A DNA stretch of 64,000 nucleotides, from contig OZ024728.1 in assembly GCA_964016875.1 (NCBI GenBank), positions 8,916,272 to 8,980,271 on the forward strand, given 5' to 3'. Below the pieces are notes generated by a model that saw only the letters and a program-made list of their open reading frames with translations, searched no databases and had not been told where the DNA came from. Made by a program: the position numbers and the translations under genes. This document shows, piece by piece, positions 34,140-44,571 of this stretch; the first letter of the stretch is position 1, and every line of letters begins with the position of its first letter. The stretch comes from Fallopia convolvulus. Lineage: Eukaryota > Streptophyta > Magnoliopsida > Caryophyllales > Polygonaceae.

Positions 34140-35074
34140 CCATCGGGGTACTGGACTTCGCGAATGAACCCCGCGGCAAGCAGCTTTGCCACCTCGTCAT
34201 TTGCGGCGTTTGCCCTCTCTTCATTCATTTTTCTTCGTCGATGCACCACATGGCGAGTGGTGACATCGACGTTTAGGGAGTGATGGGCCATAGTTCGCGG
34301 GACGCCGTGGAGGTCCTTCGCGGTCCAGGCGAACACGTCGCAGGACCCAACAAGCAAGGTTTCTAATGACGTTGATGTCGTCCCGGAGAGACATTCTCCC
34401 AGGCAGATCTTCTCGGACTCATTCTCGAAGGGGGATATCGCCCTTCTTTCTAACTCAAGGGTGGGGATCGTGAAGTCCTGGACTTCGAGGTCGGCCTCGC
34501 CGGGGGAATCCACCATAAACATCGGGCACTTTTGTTTTGCCGAGGTCGCATAGCAAACGCAACCCTCTTCTTGGTTGCCCTTTACCTCCCCGACCCCGTC
34601 GTCGACATGGAATTTCATTTTGAGGTGGTAGATGGACACCACCGCCTGAAATTTCATCAGGGACACCCTCCCGATGATTGCATTCCACACCGAAGGTAGG
34701 CGTACCACCGTGAACTCCACCATTTCGGTCCTCCTTGTGGAGCCGGTGCCCAGCGTCATCCAAAGGTCTATGAGACCTGCCACGTCGACCTCGTCCCCCG
34801 AGAAGGAGGTGAGCTTCCCAGCGTAGGACTTCAAGGATGTTTCGGAGATGCCCAACTTCTCGAATGCGCCGTAGTACATGATGTCCACGGAGGACCCCGT
34901 GTCCACCAGCACTCGCTTCACCATTTTCGAGCCCATTTGAGCATGCACCACCAAGGGGTCAGAGTGCAGAATGTGGAGCCCCTCGGCATCTTCGGAGGAG
35001 AAGGCCAAGCCTACGTGAGACCGCGAGGTTTGGTCGACGCTAAATACCGAGGGCTCATGATGGCTTGCCCTCAC
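34031..35074 (-). pseudogene. Aspartic protease region of the Tat-like element
   Basis: The active site LVDTGSSVDIMYYGAF is intact, followed by the flap region and the usual IIGRVSLMKFQAVVS segment, then the linker to reverse transcriptase ending KMNEERANAANDEVAKLL. The frame shifts near 34140. The N-terminal side is cut from gag by shifts between 35075 and 35233. Confidence 0.88.
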
Positions 35075-35232
35075 GTACCTCTTTCTTTCTGCCTGGCTTG
35101 ATCCAGCCAGTGATGGCCCGCCCGAGATGGTATGGATATACCCATCGGGTGCTGTCGCCTGCCCAGACCGGGCCTGCTTCGCGGGAGCCTGTTGCTCGAC
35201 GTTGTTGGCCTGAGCCTGACTCGGGCCTCGTG

Positions 35233-36540
35233 TTACGGTGTTGGCGCGCCCTTGCCTCTATAACCTCGTGGTTTCCCTCCGAAGCAGCTCCAATCCCCAC
35301 CGCCGCCTCCGCGGTTGTTATAGTGGTTATTCCTGTTGTCGTTGTTGTTGTTGTTCCAGTTGTTGTTGTTGTTTCTGTTGTTGTTGTTGTTGTTGTTGTA
35401 GTTGACGGGGTTGTGGGCCTGCATCACATACGCATCCCTCGCGGCCGGTGCAGCCACTTTTGCCTTTCCTTTAGCCTCGGTGACGATTTCCTTGTCGGTC
35501 CTCGGTCGCGAGCTCTGGTTGGCGGCATCCTCGGCGTACACTTGGGCCGTGATCCGGGCGCACATGCTATCGTACGTTGTTGGGCATTTCAAGAAAATGA
35601 AATTCTTGAAGGGACCTGGACACAGGTTGCCCATGAGGATATCTCGCACCGATGCCTCGTCGATGTGCGCGATCTCTGCGACCGCGGTGGTGAACCTCGT
35701 GAAGAAGGTGCCCAACAACTCGCTCTCTCCCTGCTCAATACCGCGAAGATCCCGCATGTTCTTCTTGCGCTTCTTGGAGCCATTGAAGTGTGTGACAAAG
35801 GATTCGCACAGTTGGGCGAACGAGGCCACAGACTCTAACTTGAGGCTTATGAACCACGTCATCGCGGCCTTGTCCAGGGTGGTTGGGAAGATCCGGTAGA
35901 ATATGGCGTCATTGTAGGAGTTGACATTCATTTGGACAACGAAGTGCTTGACGTGGTCCTCCGGGTCAGCCGTGCCGTCGTAGAGGCCCATTTATGGCCA
36001 ATGGAAACCTTTGGGCATATGCGCCTCCTGAATCTCGGTCACGAAAGGGGAACGACACCCGACCTCGACGGGTTGGCGGAGCGACTTCGATTTCATGGGG
36101 TGCATAGCACTCCCTGCTGTTTCGGACAACTCTGTGTCCCACATCCTTGAACGTCGCGAACGGGATCGCGAGATCTGCATTGGGTCCCGGGGAGGTCTCT
36201 CCGTTGACGAACCGTTGGTGGACGTCTCGGGTCTCGGCACATGTCCGGGGACGTACGTGGGTACGTACTCATAGTGGGGTTGCCCCCCGGGGGGGGGGGG
36301 AACGGGGACGTATGAAGGGGCGAAGCCCTATTGGTACTGCCCATAACCCGGGTAGGGGTATAGGTTTGGGGGTGCGCCGCCCTGCTCGTACCCTTGGAAT
36401 GGCTATGGGTTTTGTGGGGCAGTGTACGTCCAGCCCGGGGGGACCACGAACGGGCAGCCCGGAGGCACCGCGCTCGTCCACTGTGTGGTTTCGGGCATGT
36501 TATCGGGGTGTTGGGGGAAGAAATTGTTTGGGCAAGCCAT
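35233..36540 (-). pseudogene. Gag region of the Tat-like element
   Basis: A credible start is the ATG at 36540 (MACPNNFFPQHPDN), 57 bases inside the primer binding site. The N-terminal part is proline- and glutamine-rich with stops near 36403, 36330 and 35991. The conserved retrotransposon gag core follows (GTADPEDHVKHF, AMTWFISLKLESVASF, RFTTAVAEIAHID). After it comes an asparagine-rich tract of about 30 residues (35290-35405, GTT repeats on plus). The zinc knuckle expected after it is not recognisable. A 12-base G run on plus (36289-36300) adds a slippage site. Confidence 0.8.
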
Positions 36541-36600
36541 TTTGAGGGCATCGAAGCCAAGGTTTGCACAAGTCGAGAAACTGCTTAGGATGAAGAGGTT

Positions 36601-36616
36601 CCCACAGACGGCGCCA
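36601..36616 (-). other. Primer binding site of the Tat-like element
   Basis: On the minus strand TGGCGCCGTCTGTGGG begins one base inside the 5' LTR. The first nine bases match the 3' end expected of tRNA-Asp as I recall it; the rest does not, so the primer is uncertain. The position and the TGG start are typical. Confidence 0.7.
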
Positions 36617-36617
36617 G

Positions 36618-37422
36618 TGATGAAACCCAAAATAAACCATTCGCTAAATGACAAGAAACGAGATTATTTAATTCGATTGTGCAAACACTTGCTCTTTATT
36701 TATTATTTCTTTACAATGAGGTTACAAGCCAACGAGGCCTACAGACAAAGGAGATTTACACCCTAGACCTCCTACGAGTATTCGAGATCTCGACCTAACA
36801 ATGTCCGAGATCTCCTAATTGCTATGCGATTCTACCACCTCGGTGTCACTTGATTGATCTTGGTGCGAGGCTGAGCTAAGAGTGTGGCGAAGATGGCTTG
36901 CGAGATTGTGTAGCGAGGTCTTTGATGTGAACGAGAGCTCTGTGTGACTTAAAGTCTTTTGTGGACTTCACTTGTCTATAGCGAGGTCTTTTGATGATGT
37001 TTCAATCACGTCGATCTTCAACGAGCAAGATAGTTCTTGAGTTCAAGATGTTTTTCGACCCCCTCTCACTTACGAGGTTCTCCTCTATTTATAGAGAATT
37101 GGGGAGTCGAGTTTTGGCTGTCATCCGATGTGGGACGCCCGAGATCAGAGCTTCTGATTGGTACGGAGGCGAGGCAGCCGGTGATTGGCTTGGGGAGGCG
37201 GCGCCAACTGAGTGGTCCGAATGGGCGGGCGCGTCAGTGGAGTCGGCAACGAGGTTTAGACCTCGCTCCGAGGCTTCGGGAGACCTCGCGGGGATAGGAA
37301 CTTTGTTCAATTAAAATACGGATATAGTTGTGGGCCTCGGAATCCACCTGGGAGTCCTGTCAGGTCCGTTTATTCCCCGTACCCCGGGCCCACTTCCTGT
37401 TTTACCATTTTGGACATCATCA
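36618..37422 (-). repeat. 5' LTR of the Tat-like element
   Basis: This is the partner of 24864-25667 with the same TGATG...CATCA ends. A TATA box (TATAAATAG on minus) lies near 37084-37094 and would drive gag-pol. Confidence 0.92.
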
Positions 37423-37427
37423 CCCAC

Positions 37428-38862
37428 CCTTTTTGTTGCGAAAGGAGTGGAAATCTTCAAGTGCAATGAGTGTATTATCGTGGATACTACAATTGTTGAC
37501 GAATGCACCTTGCATCGGATGGATAATTTTGGCCATGAAATTTTTCAGTCTATTTGTCAGATTTTTTGAAATGGCTTTATAGTTAGTCTTAAAAGGAGTG
37601 ACCTGGATTGCTCTTCATGTTTCACCCTAAGACTCTTCCTCATTTGAACTCTTTCTTAGTAAGTTATTATGGCTAGTTTTCACTTCTCGGATCGAGTTAT
37701 ATTTTGTAATTCCTATATATGAACTTAATATAGATAATATAAATGTGACTTGTATTCATTAAAGTGTAAGCAAGAAGCTTAAATACAGTAGAGGGAAAAC
37801 TCTAATAGGAAGAGATCTTTGATATGGAAGATTCTCAACCATACATAATATTCTAGCTATAATAATAAAACGTGATTGAAGATTTGTGAAGATATTACTC
37901 CTAATTGATAGGGACAAGATATTCTATCTTAGGCAACTAGATAATACACATCAATACTTAATGTGGATAGTTTGCGCTTCTCGGATCAATTTATTTTAAT
38001 TCCTTGGGTAATCTGATTATTCTAACTAGTTGTATACCCGTCATACCATGTACGACTATGATTCGATATTTTATAGACATTATAAATAGGATATTAATAA
38101 ATAAAAATATAATATAAACTCTAATATAAGTAATTTATTGCTCATAGAACGTATAATTTTTTTCATAAAATATTATATTATTCATATTTAATTTACTTTC
38201 CATGTACCTAAATTATTCTAATAGCAAAATCCGTCAAATCTTCCCTGGGAGTGGGAAGCACCAAATCTTGAGCAGGAACTGTGTTGGGCCCAGAAGTCAC
38301 CAGCCCATTAAGCGACCCAACCCGCTAACGCAAGTCCCAGATGCGAAATATGGATCATTGAAAAATCTCCCGGATGACGAGGTACGCCAGTTGGAGCTCG
38401 ACAATAACCGCTCAGAAGGTGGGTCTTGAGACGTGGAAGACCGGGGCCACGATGGGAAGAGCAGGAGGATGGAGGTTGACACCGGGGAGGGGGTTCAAAT
38501 ATAGGTGATAGGCCAAGGGAAAAAGGGCATCGGAAATCAATTGTAACAGAGGCTATTGATTGTACTCACGAAATCTGAAATACAAACAACTGCTTTGGTT
38601 TTGATCTTATGTTCACCGGTTAGTTCATCCTCACGATCCCAAACAATTCACTCGCGATTGTCGTTGGTCGGAAATTGACCAAAACAAACTGCAAAGTAGA
38701 AACAAAGTGAGAGGCATTAACAATGCATAAGAAGATAAAGAGCGGGAAACAATACTTACTGCCATTGATCCATTTGTCATGGAACATGTCGTGATATCTA
38801 GGGAAAAATTAAAGAAGCAATTTTGACGAAGAAGTAATTGTCTCCAAGAATACTTACTCCCA
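37428..38862. other. Non-genic stretch; possible LTR and decayed Helitron end
   Basis: No gene is supported. CTAG at 38026-38029 followed by an imperfect CCCGTCATACCATGTACG hairpin may be a decayed Helitron 3' end in minus orientation. A segment from about 38281 (TGTTGGGCCC) to 38645 (CCCAAACA) with a central CAAATATAGG looks like a short LTR, but no target duplication or second LTR was found. A motif like GGCTAGTTTGCACTTCTCGG appears near 37670, 37966 and 42247. Confidence 0.3.
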
Positions 38863-38960
38863 GCTTGATTTCAAGTCTTCTAGTCCCAATACGTAAATTT
38901 GTTATAGCTGATTTCCCACAACGCGTAACTTTATTTTAGTGTGTTAGATGGTAATAATGG
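38863..38960 (+). repeat. Copy of the RLP upstream region, left of the gene
   Basis: These bases match 41891-41993, upstream of the RLP start, with a few substitutions and same orientation. The intact RLP is therefore flanked on both sides by the same upstream sequence, as expected if one unit of a tandem RLP array was lost. Confidence 0.75.
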
Positions 38961-39532
38961 ATCAATTCCATCAAAAGTTTTAGAGAAAATCCAAGTCTAT
39001 GGCAATCCAATTCTACGTTCCGAATCTAATTCCATCAAAAGTTTTAGAGAAAAGCACCATTCCAAGATTATCTATCTGAAGGATGCAGGTAAAACGGATC
39101 TGTGTGATCCGCCATCGCTCCTGAGCTTCGCATCTCCTTGATCATCCTCTCATGTTCAATCATCTTCTCTTGCTCCCTAGTCAGCGTCATCTCCTTGAAC
39201 AAATTAAAGATCCACACAATCACTCTCTTTTGCGATAGAAAAATAAAAAACCAGATCGATCGATGGACGCTTTAATAACATGAAAGAAAACAAACAAAGG
39301 AAAAACCAAAGAAAAGAGAAGAATCTGGAAGAGAGCTCACATTGAATCGAAAGAGGGAAATTACAAGTGTTTCACTAAAATAGCCTTTTATACAGACTTT
39401 TATTCTTTCATGTGACGCAACACATGTTGTAACTAACAAAGCAACAGAACAAGTGGAACGCACATCCAAACAACAGAAACTATTACCGACTTAATGAGAT
39501 AATCATAGCTCTTCTTAAAATGGTGAAGACCA
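38961..39532. other. Region 3' of the RLP gene
   Basis: No coding region is recognised. A 25-base block (ATTCCATCAAAAGTTTTAGA and following) occurs twice, near 38964 and 39029. The minus frame at 39272-39469 shows no family resemblance; part of the stretch is probably the RLP 3' untranslated region. Confidence 0.35.
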
Positions 39533-41725
39533 TCACCAACACATCTTGATCCAAACATAAGACCCAATAATTACCAAGACACCTGAAAATCCTGATGCAA
39601 AGCCAATAAAGAGCCCATTTAAAAACAACTTCTTCCCATCACTTTGATCATTATTTGTAGGTACAACCTTTGGATTTGGTCTTGGCATATTTGAACAAGG
39701 GCGATGCAAGATCTCACCGCATAGGCTTGGATTGCCTACAAAGCTCGACTCGTCAAAAGTGTCGAATTGACCATCGGTTGGTATTGGACCTTGGAGATCA
39801 TTATTAGACACATTGAATAAAGACAAGAAATGGAGACCTTTTAGTGATGTTGCTAATTCTCCTGTCAACTTGTTTTGTGAAAGATCAAGCACTTGCAAAT
39901 TCCTCAGATTAGATATGGTGAAGGGAATATCGCCTGAGAAGTCGTTGCCATTAAGGAGGAGGTTTTGAAGACCTTGCAACATGCCGATCTCTAATGGGAT
40001 ATGACCACTTAAATTATTATTACTAAGTAATATTTCTGTAGGAAAGGTTGTAAACTCATATTGTATTGTGGGTCCATTCAAGGAATTGGAAGCAAATAAG
40101 GGGAGGTCAGAATAAACTCGGTAGAGCTTTTGGTCTTGGTTTTTTGACACCAGGGCTTGCAATTGACATAGTTCTTGGGGAATCTCTCCGGACAGATTGT
40201 TACTTGATAGTGATAAGATAAAAAGGCTTGGCAACATCCCTAACCAGTTTGGAATTTTGCCTTTGATTTGGTTAAATGCCAAGTCTAACATTCGAAGCTT
40301 CTTGAGATGAGATAACCATTCCGGAAAAAAACCAGTAAGGTTACACCCAGCAATTGACAAAACTATAAGATTGAGAAATGCAGTGGATGCAAGATAGCTT
40401 CTATTGCTTGGTATGGCTTCCTCACGGAAGTTCTTCCCAATAATGAGGATGCTTAGGCTTTGGCAATTTGCAAGAACCGTAAGCATTTTGGTGATATTTG
40501 TAAATGAATTATGTGCAAGGGAGAGAAAAGAAAGAGACTTCAACTTAGTAATTTGGGGCGAAAGTTGACCTGAAAAGTTATTCATGCTTACTCGATATGC
40601 AACGAGTGACCTGCATGAATAAATGCTTTCTGGTAGGCTACCGTTAAAACTATTGTTCATCAAATCTATCTTTCGAAGTTGAGCAAGTCCGGACCAATCT
40701 AATCTGGAGATCTCCCCACCCAAGAAATTATTCCTAAGAGTTACATCAATCAAATGTGTACATCTCATCAGACTTGAAGGGATAGGACCGCTCATATTGT
40801 TGTTTTGAAGGTAAAGCTTTTCCAAATGCAATAGGTTTCCAATCCCTTGAGGAATAGGGCCCGAAAAACTATTTGATGAAAAATCCATAATTCTAAGGTT
40901 GGAAAGCCTAACAATCCCTACTCCTATGGGCCCATGGAGATCATTACCCGGAATTGATATCTCACGTAATTTCCTTGACTCGAAAAGGCTCTTTGGAATG
41001 GACCCAGATAGTGAGTTATAGCCCCCCCCCCGGAAAATTTCTAGCTCTGAGCACTCTCCTATTTCTTTAAAAATCGGACCGGTAAAAAGATTGGTGGATA
41101 AATCAAGAGATTTGAGCAATGGTGAACTCAAACATATGAAGGAAGGAATTGGCCCTGAGAATTTATTTTTGCTACAATTAAATCTGGTCAACACTTGCAT
41201 TCCCAAAAACCAAGTATTTCCAACATTCCCTTGAAATTGATTGCTTGATATATCAATTGTATGGACTTTGATGGGAAAATTGCCTCTAAAAGACAAGGAC
41301 GGTGAGAGATTGCCAGAAAAACGGTTGGAACTCAAGTCAATCACCTCAAGGCTATCCATTAATCCAAACAATCCACTAGGAATTGGTCCAAAAAGTGCAT
41401 TATTGGAAAGATTAAGATGAGAAAGGTAAACAAGGTTTTGAATAGAAGAAGCGATTTCCCCTATGATACCTCTAGAGGACAATTGCAAATGAGTGACTCT
41501 ACCATTGACGTCACAATCCACCTCTTCCCATTGACAACAATTTGTATCCGTCGACCAGTTGAGTGATGGAGATGAATCTTGAATGGTATCATAGAAAGTA
41601 AGGAGGGAGAGTTGATCCTGATGGTTACAAATTTGTTGGTAAGACAAGGCAATTGAGTACAAGAACACAACAAGGCTAAACAGAAAACACAAGGGAGGAG
41701 ATGATGGTCGGAGCTTTAGATACAT
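39533..41725 (-). CDS. LRR receptor-like protein (RLP2/PSY1R-ectodomain-like), intact
   Basis: This single exon encodes 730 residues. An N-terminal hydrophobic signal peptide (about residues 10-28) is followed by the LRR cap with the paired cysteines of TDTNCCQWEEVDC. Roughly twenty plant-type LRRs follow (LxxLxLSxNxLSGxIP), interrupted by an island near residues 510-545. The C-cap ends NPSLCGEILHRPC. A membrane segment (about 700-724) is followed by a tail of only a few residues, with no kinase domain. Architecture and sequence resemble Arabidopsis RLP2/RLP3, which are close to the PSY1R/PSKR ectodomains; RLP3 (RFO2) acts in Fusarium resistance. The ligand cannot be inferred. Related fragments at 1-84 and 4229-4616 show local duplication. 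A run of ten G (41022-41031) encodes Gly-Gly-Gly at a position where I recall relatives having two residues. Confidence 0.92.
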   Translation of the reverse strand: MYLKLRPSSPPLCFLFSLVVFLYSIALSYQQICNHQDQLSLLTFYDTIQDSSPSLNWSTDTNCCQWEEVDCDVNGRVTHLQLSSRGIIGEIASSIQNLVYLSHLNLSNNALFGPIPSGLFGLMDSLEVIDLSSNRFSGNLSPSLSFRGNFPIKVHTIDISSNQFQGNVGNTWFLGMQVLTRFNCSKNKFSGPIPSFICLSSPLLKSLDLSTNLFTGPIFKEIGECSELEIFRGGGYNSLSGSIPKSLFESRKLREISIPGNDLHGPIGVGIVRLSNLRIMDFSSNSFSGPIPQGIGNLLHLEKLYLQNNNMSGPIPSSLMRCTHLIDVTLRNNFLGGEISRLDWSGLAQLRKIDLMNNSFNGSLPESIYSCRSLVAYRVSMNNFSGQLSPQITKLKSLSFLSLAHNSFTNITKMLTVLANCQSLSILIIGKNFREEAIPSNRSYLASTAFLNLIVLSIAGCNLTGFFPEWLSHLKKLRMLDLAFNQIKGKIPNWLGMLPSLFILSLSSNNLSGEIPQELCQLQALVSKNQDQKLYRVYSDLPLFASNSLNGPTIQYEFTTFPTEILLSNNNLSGHIPLEIGMLQGLQNLLLNGNDFSGDIPFTISNLRNLQVLDLSQNKLTGELATSLKGLHFLSLFNVSNNDLQGPIPTDGQFDTFDESSFVGNPSLCGEILHRPCSNMPRPNPKVVPTNNDQSDGKKLFLNGLFIGFASGFSGVLVIIGSYVWIKMCW

Positions 41726-41799
41726 GGTGTAATATGTTGTAGCACACTCCTAGTAGGGTATGTTGTTTGTGATACAACAAATATATGTTAACACAGCCC

Positions 41800-41810
41800 T
41801 TTATATATAC
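41800..41810 (-). promoter_or_regulatory. TATA box of the RLP gene
   Basis: GTATATATAAA on the minus strand lies about 75-85 bases upstream of the ATG, giving a short leader. No other TATA-like sequence lies closer. Confidence 0.6.
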
Positions 41811-42906
41811 GATAGTTTGAGACGATCGATCTTCTTGACCCACGGAAGGGGTCTTTGTTTAATTAAATTGACTTGCAAGTCTTGAGGTAAACCCAGCTTG
41901 ACTTCAAGTCTTCTGGTCCCAACACATAAATTTGTTATAGCTGATTTCCCACAGCTTTATTTTAGCGTGTTAGATGGTGGTAATAATGGATCAATGTTTG
42001 AAATGAGGAGAAAAGTGGCAGTCCAAGTCTTAGTCTACGGCCGGTAAGAACATGCATCACATATCATGACAAAGAAACCCTGCGTTAAGTTAGATTTTTC
42101 AGGTTGTAATTAAACGGTCGAAAATTGGAGTTCTATGCTTGAATTTGGAAATTAGAGTGAAGATAGATGATTCTAATTCATGCTTAAATAAGACTTGTAG
42201 AATGTGGCTTGCTAAAGTTAGACTGCTACTTAAAAGTACAAGTTAATGTGGCTAGTTTGCACTTCTCGGAACATTTCAAGCATAATTTCTTCCCTTTCCA
42301 TAGGGAATCATACTCACACAGAGTTCATGTGAACGAGTTAGTCAAGAAAGAAGTAAGAACTTGGTAAAAAGAGTGCTCACACTTTTTAATCCGATAATTA
42401 CGGTGGTTGGTTGCACCCAACCACTTTCTATTCAGTTTCATCACATCACTTTAGTAATTAGTTGTGATTGTGGCCTTCCTTCAGTGCAATCTCTTACCAT
42501 GGCCTTGTTACAGTTGAATTTCCTCCGACTGATGAAGCCGGATCATGATTTTGCACATCAATTATCACAAGTTCTCTTGTTAGATTCCTTGTTAGTACTT
42601 CCATCTGCCTTCCATTAATTTCGACTTCATAATCAACAACACTGATAAATTTTCTTTCTGTTGCCATACTGATCTAAGTAAATGCACATTATGAATTTCA
42701 ATTTGGACTTATTTTCTTCAATAATTTTTCAGGCTTATGGATTTTAGAGTTCTAACCCACAAGCTCATTGGTTTGTTTGCCAAGGTGTGTGCTTAATTTC
42801 TAAAATGTTTCTTCCTTTATATGGACATGATTTCTGTTTCTGTTTTCTTAGCCTACTATTCTTCAAGCTAATTAATATTAATTCCAAATTCTCCCACCAA
42901 TCCAAA
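41811..42906. other. Divergent spacer between RLP and LEW1
   Basis: The spacer holds the RLP promoter and the LEW1 upstream region. 41891-41993 recurs at 38863-38960 and 42048-42247 recurs at 15440-15639. The plus frame at 42361-42618 resembles no known protein. A 5' untranslated exon of LEW1 may lie here but cannot be placed. Confidence 0.4.
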
Positions 42907-44159
42907 ATGCAGATTAGTCAATTCTGTATTTACATACTTTGGAGACTCCAACATGTCTTGATGAGCATATGGTACCAAACATCAACTCTACACAATATGC
43001 TTGAAAGCCATCTAATCTCTTCTGGATTATTGAAAAAGTACAGTTCATTGGATGTAAACAAGATGAATTACTTGGCTATCGTTGTCGAGAGTGAAGATGC
43101 TTATGAAATCTCCAAAATTCTTGAACTGCTTCTATGGTTGGATAATATTGGTGTGAGGCGTGTTTGTCTCTATGACAGGGAAGGTAGATACATTGTAGTG
43201 ACTTAGAAGGATAATTGTTCTTGTAACATTCTTTTTTATGTAATTGATGGTGTGATGGAACTCTTTACCATTTAGGAGTTCTCAAGAAATTGAAAGAGGT
43301 CATCCTAGAGAAGTGCAATGCAAAATTGTGGCAGGTAAATCAATCTTTGGTACCATAATACAATTACTTAAATCTAAATCTAGTTCTCAAATCTTATTCT
43401 TCATCTAAATATTGTTATATTTGTTTACCAAACAACAAGGCTTCTCGCGATGCAGGAAGCTGACACAACTAAAGAACTCCATGACCAAAACCTGAAGACT
43501 TTGGAGTTTGCTTCATTTTCTGATGGAAAGGAAGGGATAGCAAAAGGTGCTAATCTACTCTTTATGAAACATGTAAAATTTACAGAGCAATGCAAAGATC
43601 AAGAACTTCCAAATCTCACAGAAAAGCATATGGATGAGACTCTAACTACTGTTGGTTCGTTTCTTCTTTCCAAAACTTTTATTTTGCTCATAAGAATACA
43701 TCTAGCTATTTCATTACAAGGGGGTGAAGCTTTATCATAGATCTTCCTTCTGTAATTGAATTTATTTATTTATTTTGGTGTATATAGGTTGCAGAGGTCC
43801 TAACCCTGACCTCATGTTAGTTTATGGACCTGCTAGATGCCACCTTGGGTTTCCTGCTTGGAGGATCACATACACTGAGATTGTGTAAGTCGACATATGA
43901 AATCATATGGATGTTATTTTATGGTATGATTGAAATCTTATGATCGGGCTTTGCGTTTTACCTTTCTGAATAATATAGACATATGGGAACATTGAGGTCC
44001 TCAAACTTTGGTTCACTCATCAAAGCCATTTACAAGTTTACAACAGTTCGCCAAAATTATGGTAACAATCTCATTTCAAATTTGTACTGATATTTGTTCA
44101 CATTTTACCAATGAAAAGTTGTTACAAACAAGTTTTTGTGTCTGCTCTTAGGTACATAG
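42907..44159 (+). CDS. LEW1: NUS1/LEW1-like subunit of dehydrodolichyl diphosphate synthase
   Basis: Six exons join in frame: 42907-43183, 43276-43334, 43456-43654, 43788-43884, 43979-44061 and 44152-44159, all with GT-AG borders, giving 240 residues. The N-terminal part is hydrophobic (about residues 1-30) and probably membrane-associated. Recognisable family blocks are HLISSGLLKKYSSLDVNKMNYL, split as LAIVVESEDAYE and VCLYDREG, then FASFSDGKEGIAK, LVYGPARCHLGFPAWR and the C-terminal SLIKAIYKFTTVRQNYGT. In plants LEW1 is the Nogo-B-receptor-like partner of cis-prenyltransferase in the ER, needed for dolichol and so for protein glycosylation; Arabidopsis lew1 mutants wilt. Length is near that of the Arabidopsis protein. 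The start was chosen at the ATG that begins family-like sequence; an upstream in-frame ATG at 42787 precedes a non-conserved stretch. Confidence 0.88.
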
Positions 44160-44571
44160 CAAATGCAACCGAGAATTCCATGCTACATCAGAAATCTGAG
44201 ATACTGTCGAAGTTTGCTCCACCATTTTTAGTCTGGCTCGAAATGTTTGTGACATGTTAGCATGTGATTTTGTTTTATAAAACAATTGTTTCAGGTAGCA
44301 GTCCAAAGAATGATTGTTGTATGCCATTCAATTGTTAAGCACAACTGCTTTACATTTATAAGCATTCAATTCCAATAAATTAGAAGGATCAATAGCAATC
44401 AAAGCTGAGCTAAAACAGGAATTGACCCTCAGGAGATTCTACAATTACAATAGCTAAAAAAACTTCCCCTGCCACCACAAGCTTGAAGCCAGAATCATTA
44501 CCTTCAAATAAAGGCAACCTTTTGAGAGTTGTATCCTACGAGCGTTTAACACATACATGTGTTTGCAACAA
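44160..44571. other. Convergent spacer between LEW1 and CLPP6
   Basis: The 412 bases hold the 3' untranslated regions of both genes, which point at each other. No further feature is seen. Confidence 0.6.

Larger units (their letters stand above)
24864..37422 (-). mobile_element. Ty3/gypsy LTR retrotransposon, Tat-like, nearly full length
   Basis: The element is 12.56 kb with two LTRs of about 805 bp, both TGATG...CATCA, in the same orientation. The coding order on the minus strand is gag, protease, reverse transcriptase, RNase H, integrase, as in Ty3/gypsy. Between integrase and the 3' LTR (low coordinates) lie tandem arrays and a plus-strand ORF of the kind found in Tat-lineage elements. 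Flanks are cccgc (24859-24863) and cccac (37423-37427), a 5-bp target duplication with one G-to-A difference at a CpG. Counting by eye, the LTRs differ at about 27 sites, roughly 96-97% identity, so the insertion is fairly young, yet every gene has stops or shifts. It cannot encode a working set of proteins as it stands. Confidence 0.9.

Noticed and set aside
38026..38050. A definite Helitron 3' end
   Set aside because: CTAG is present but the hairpin is imperfect, so it is mentioned only as a possibility.
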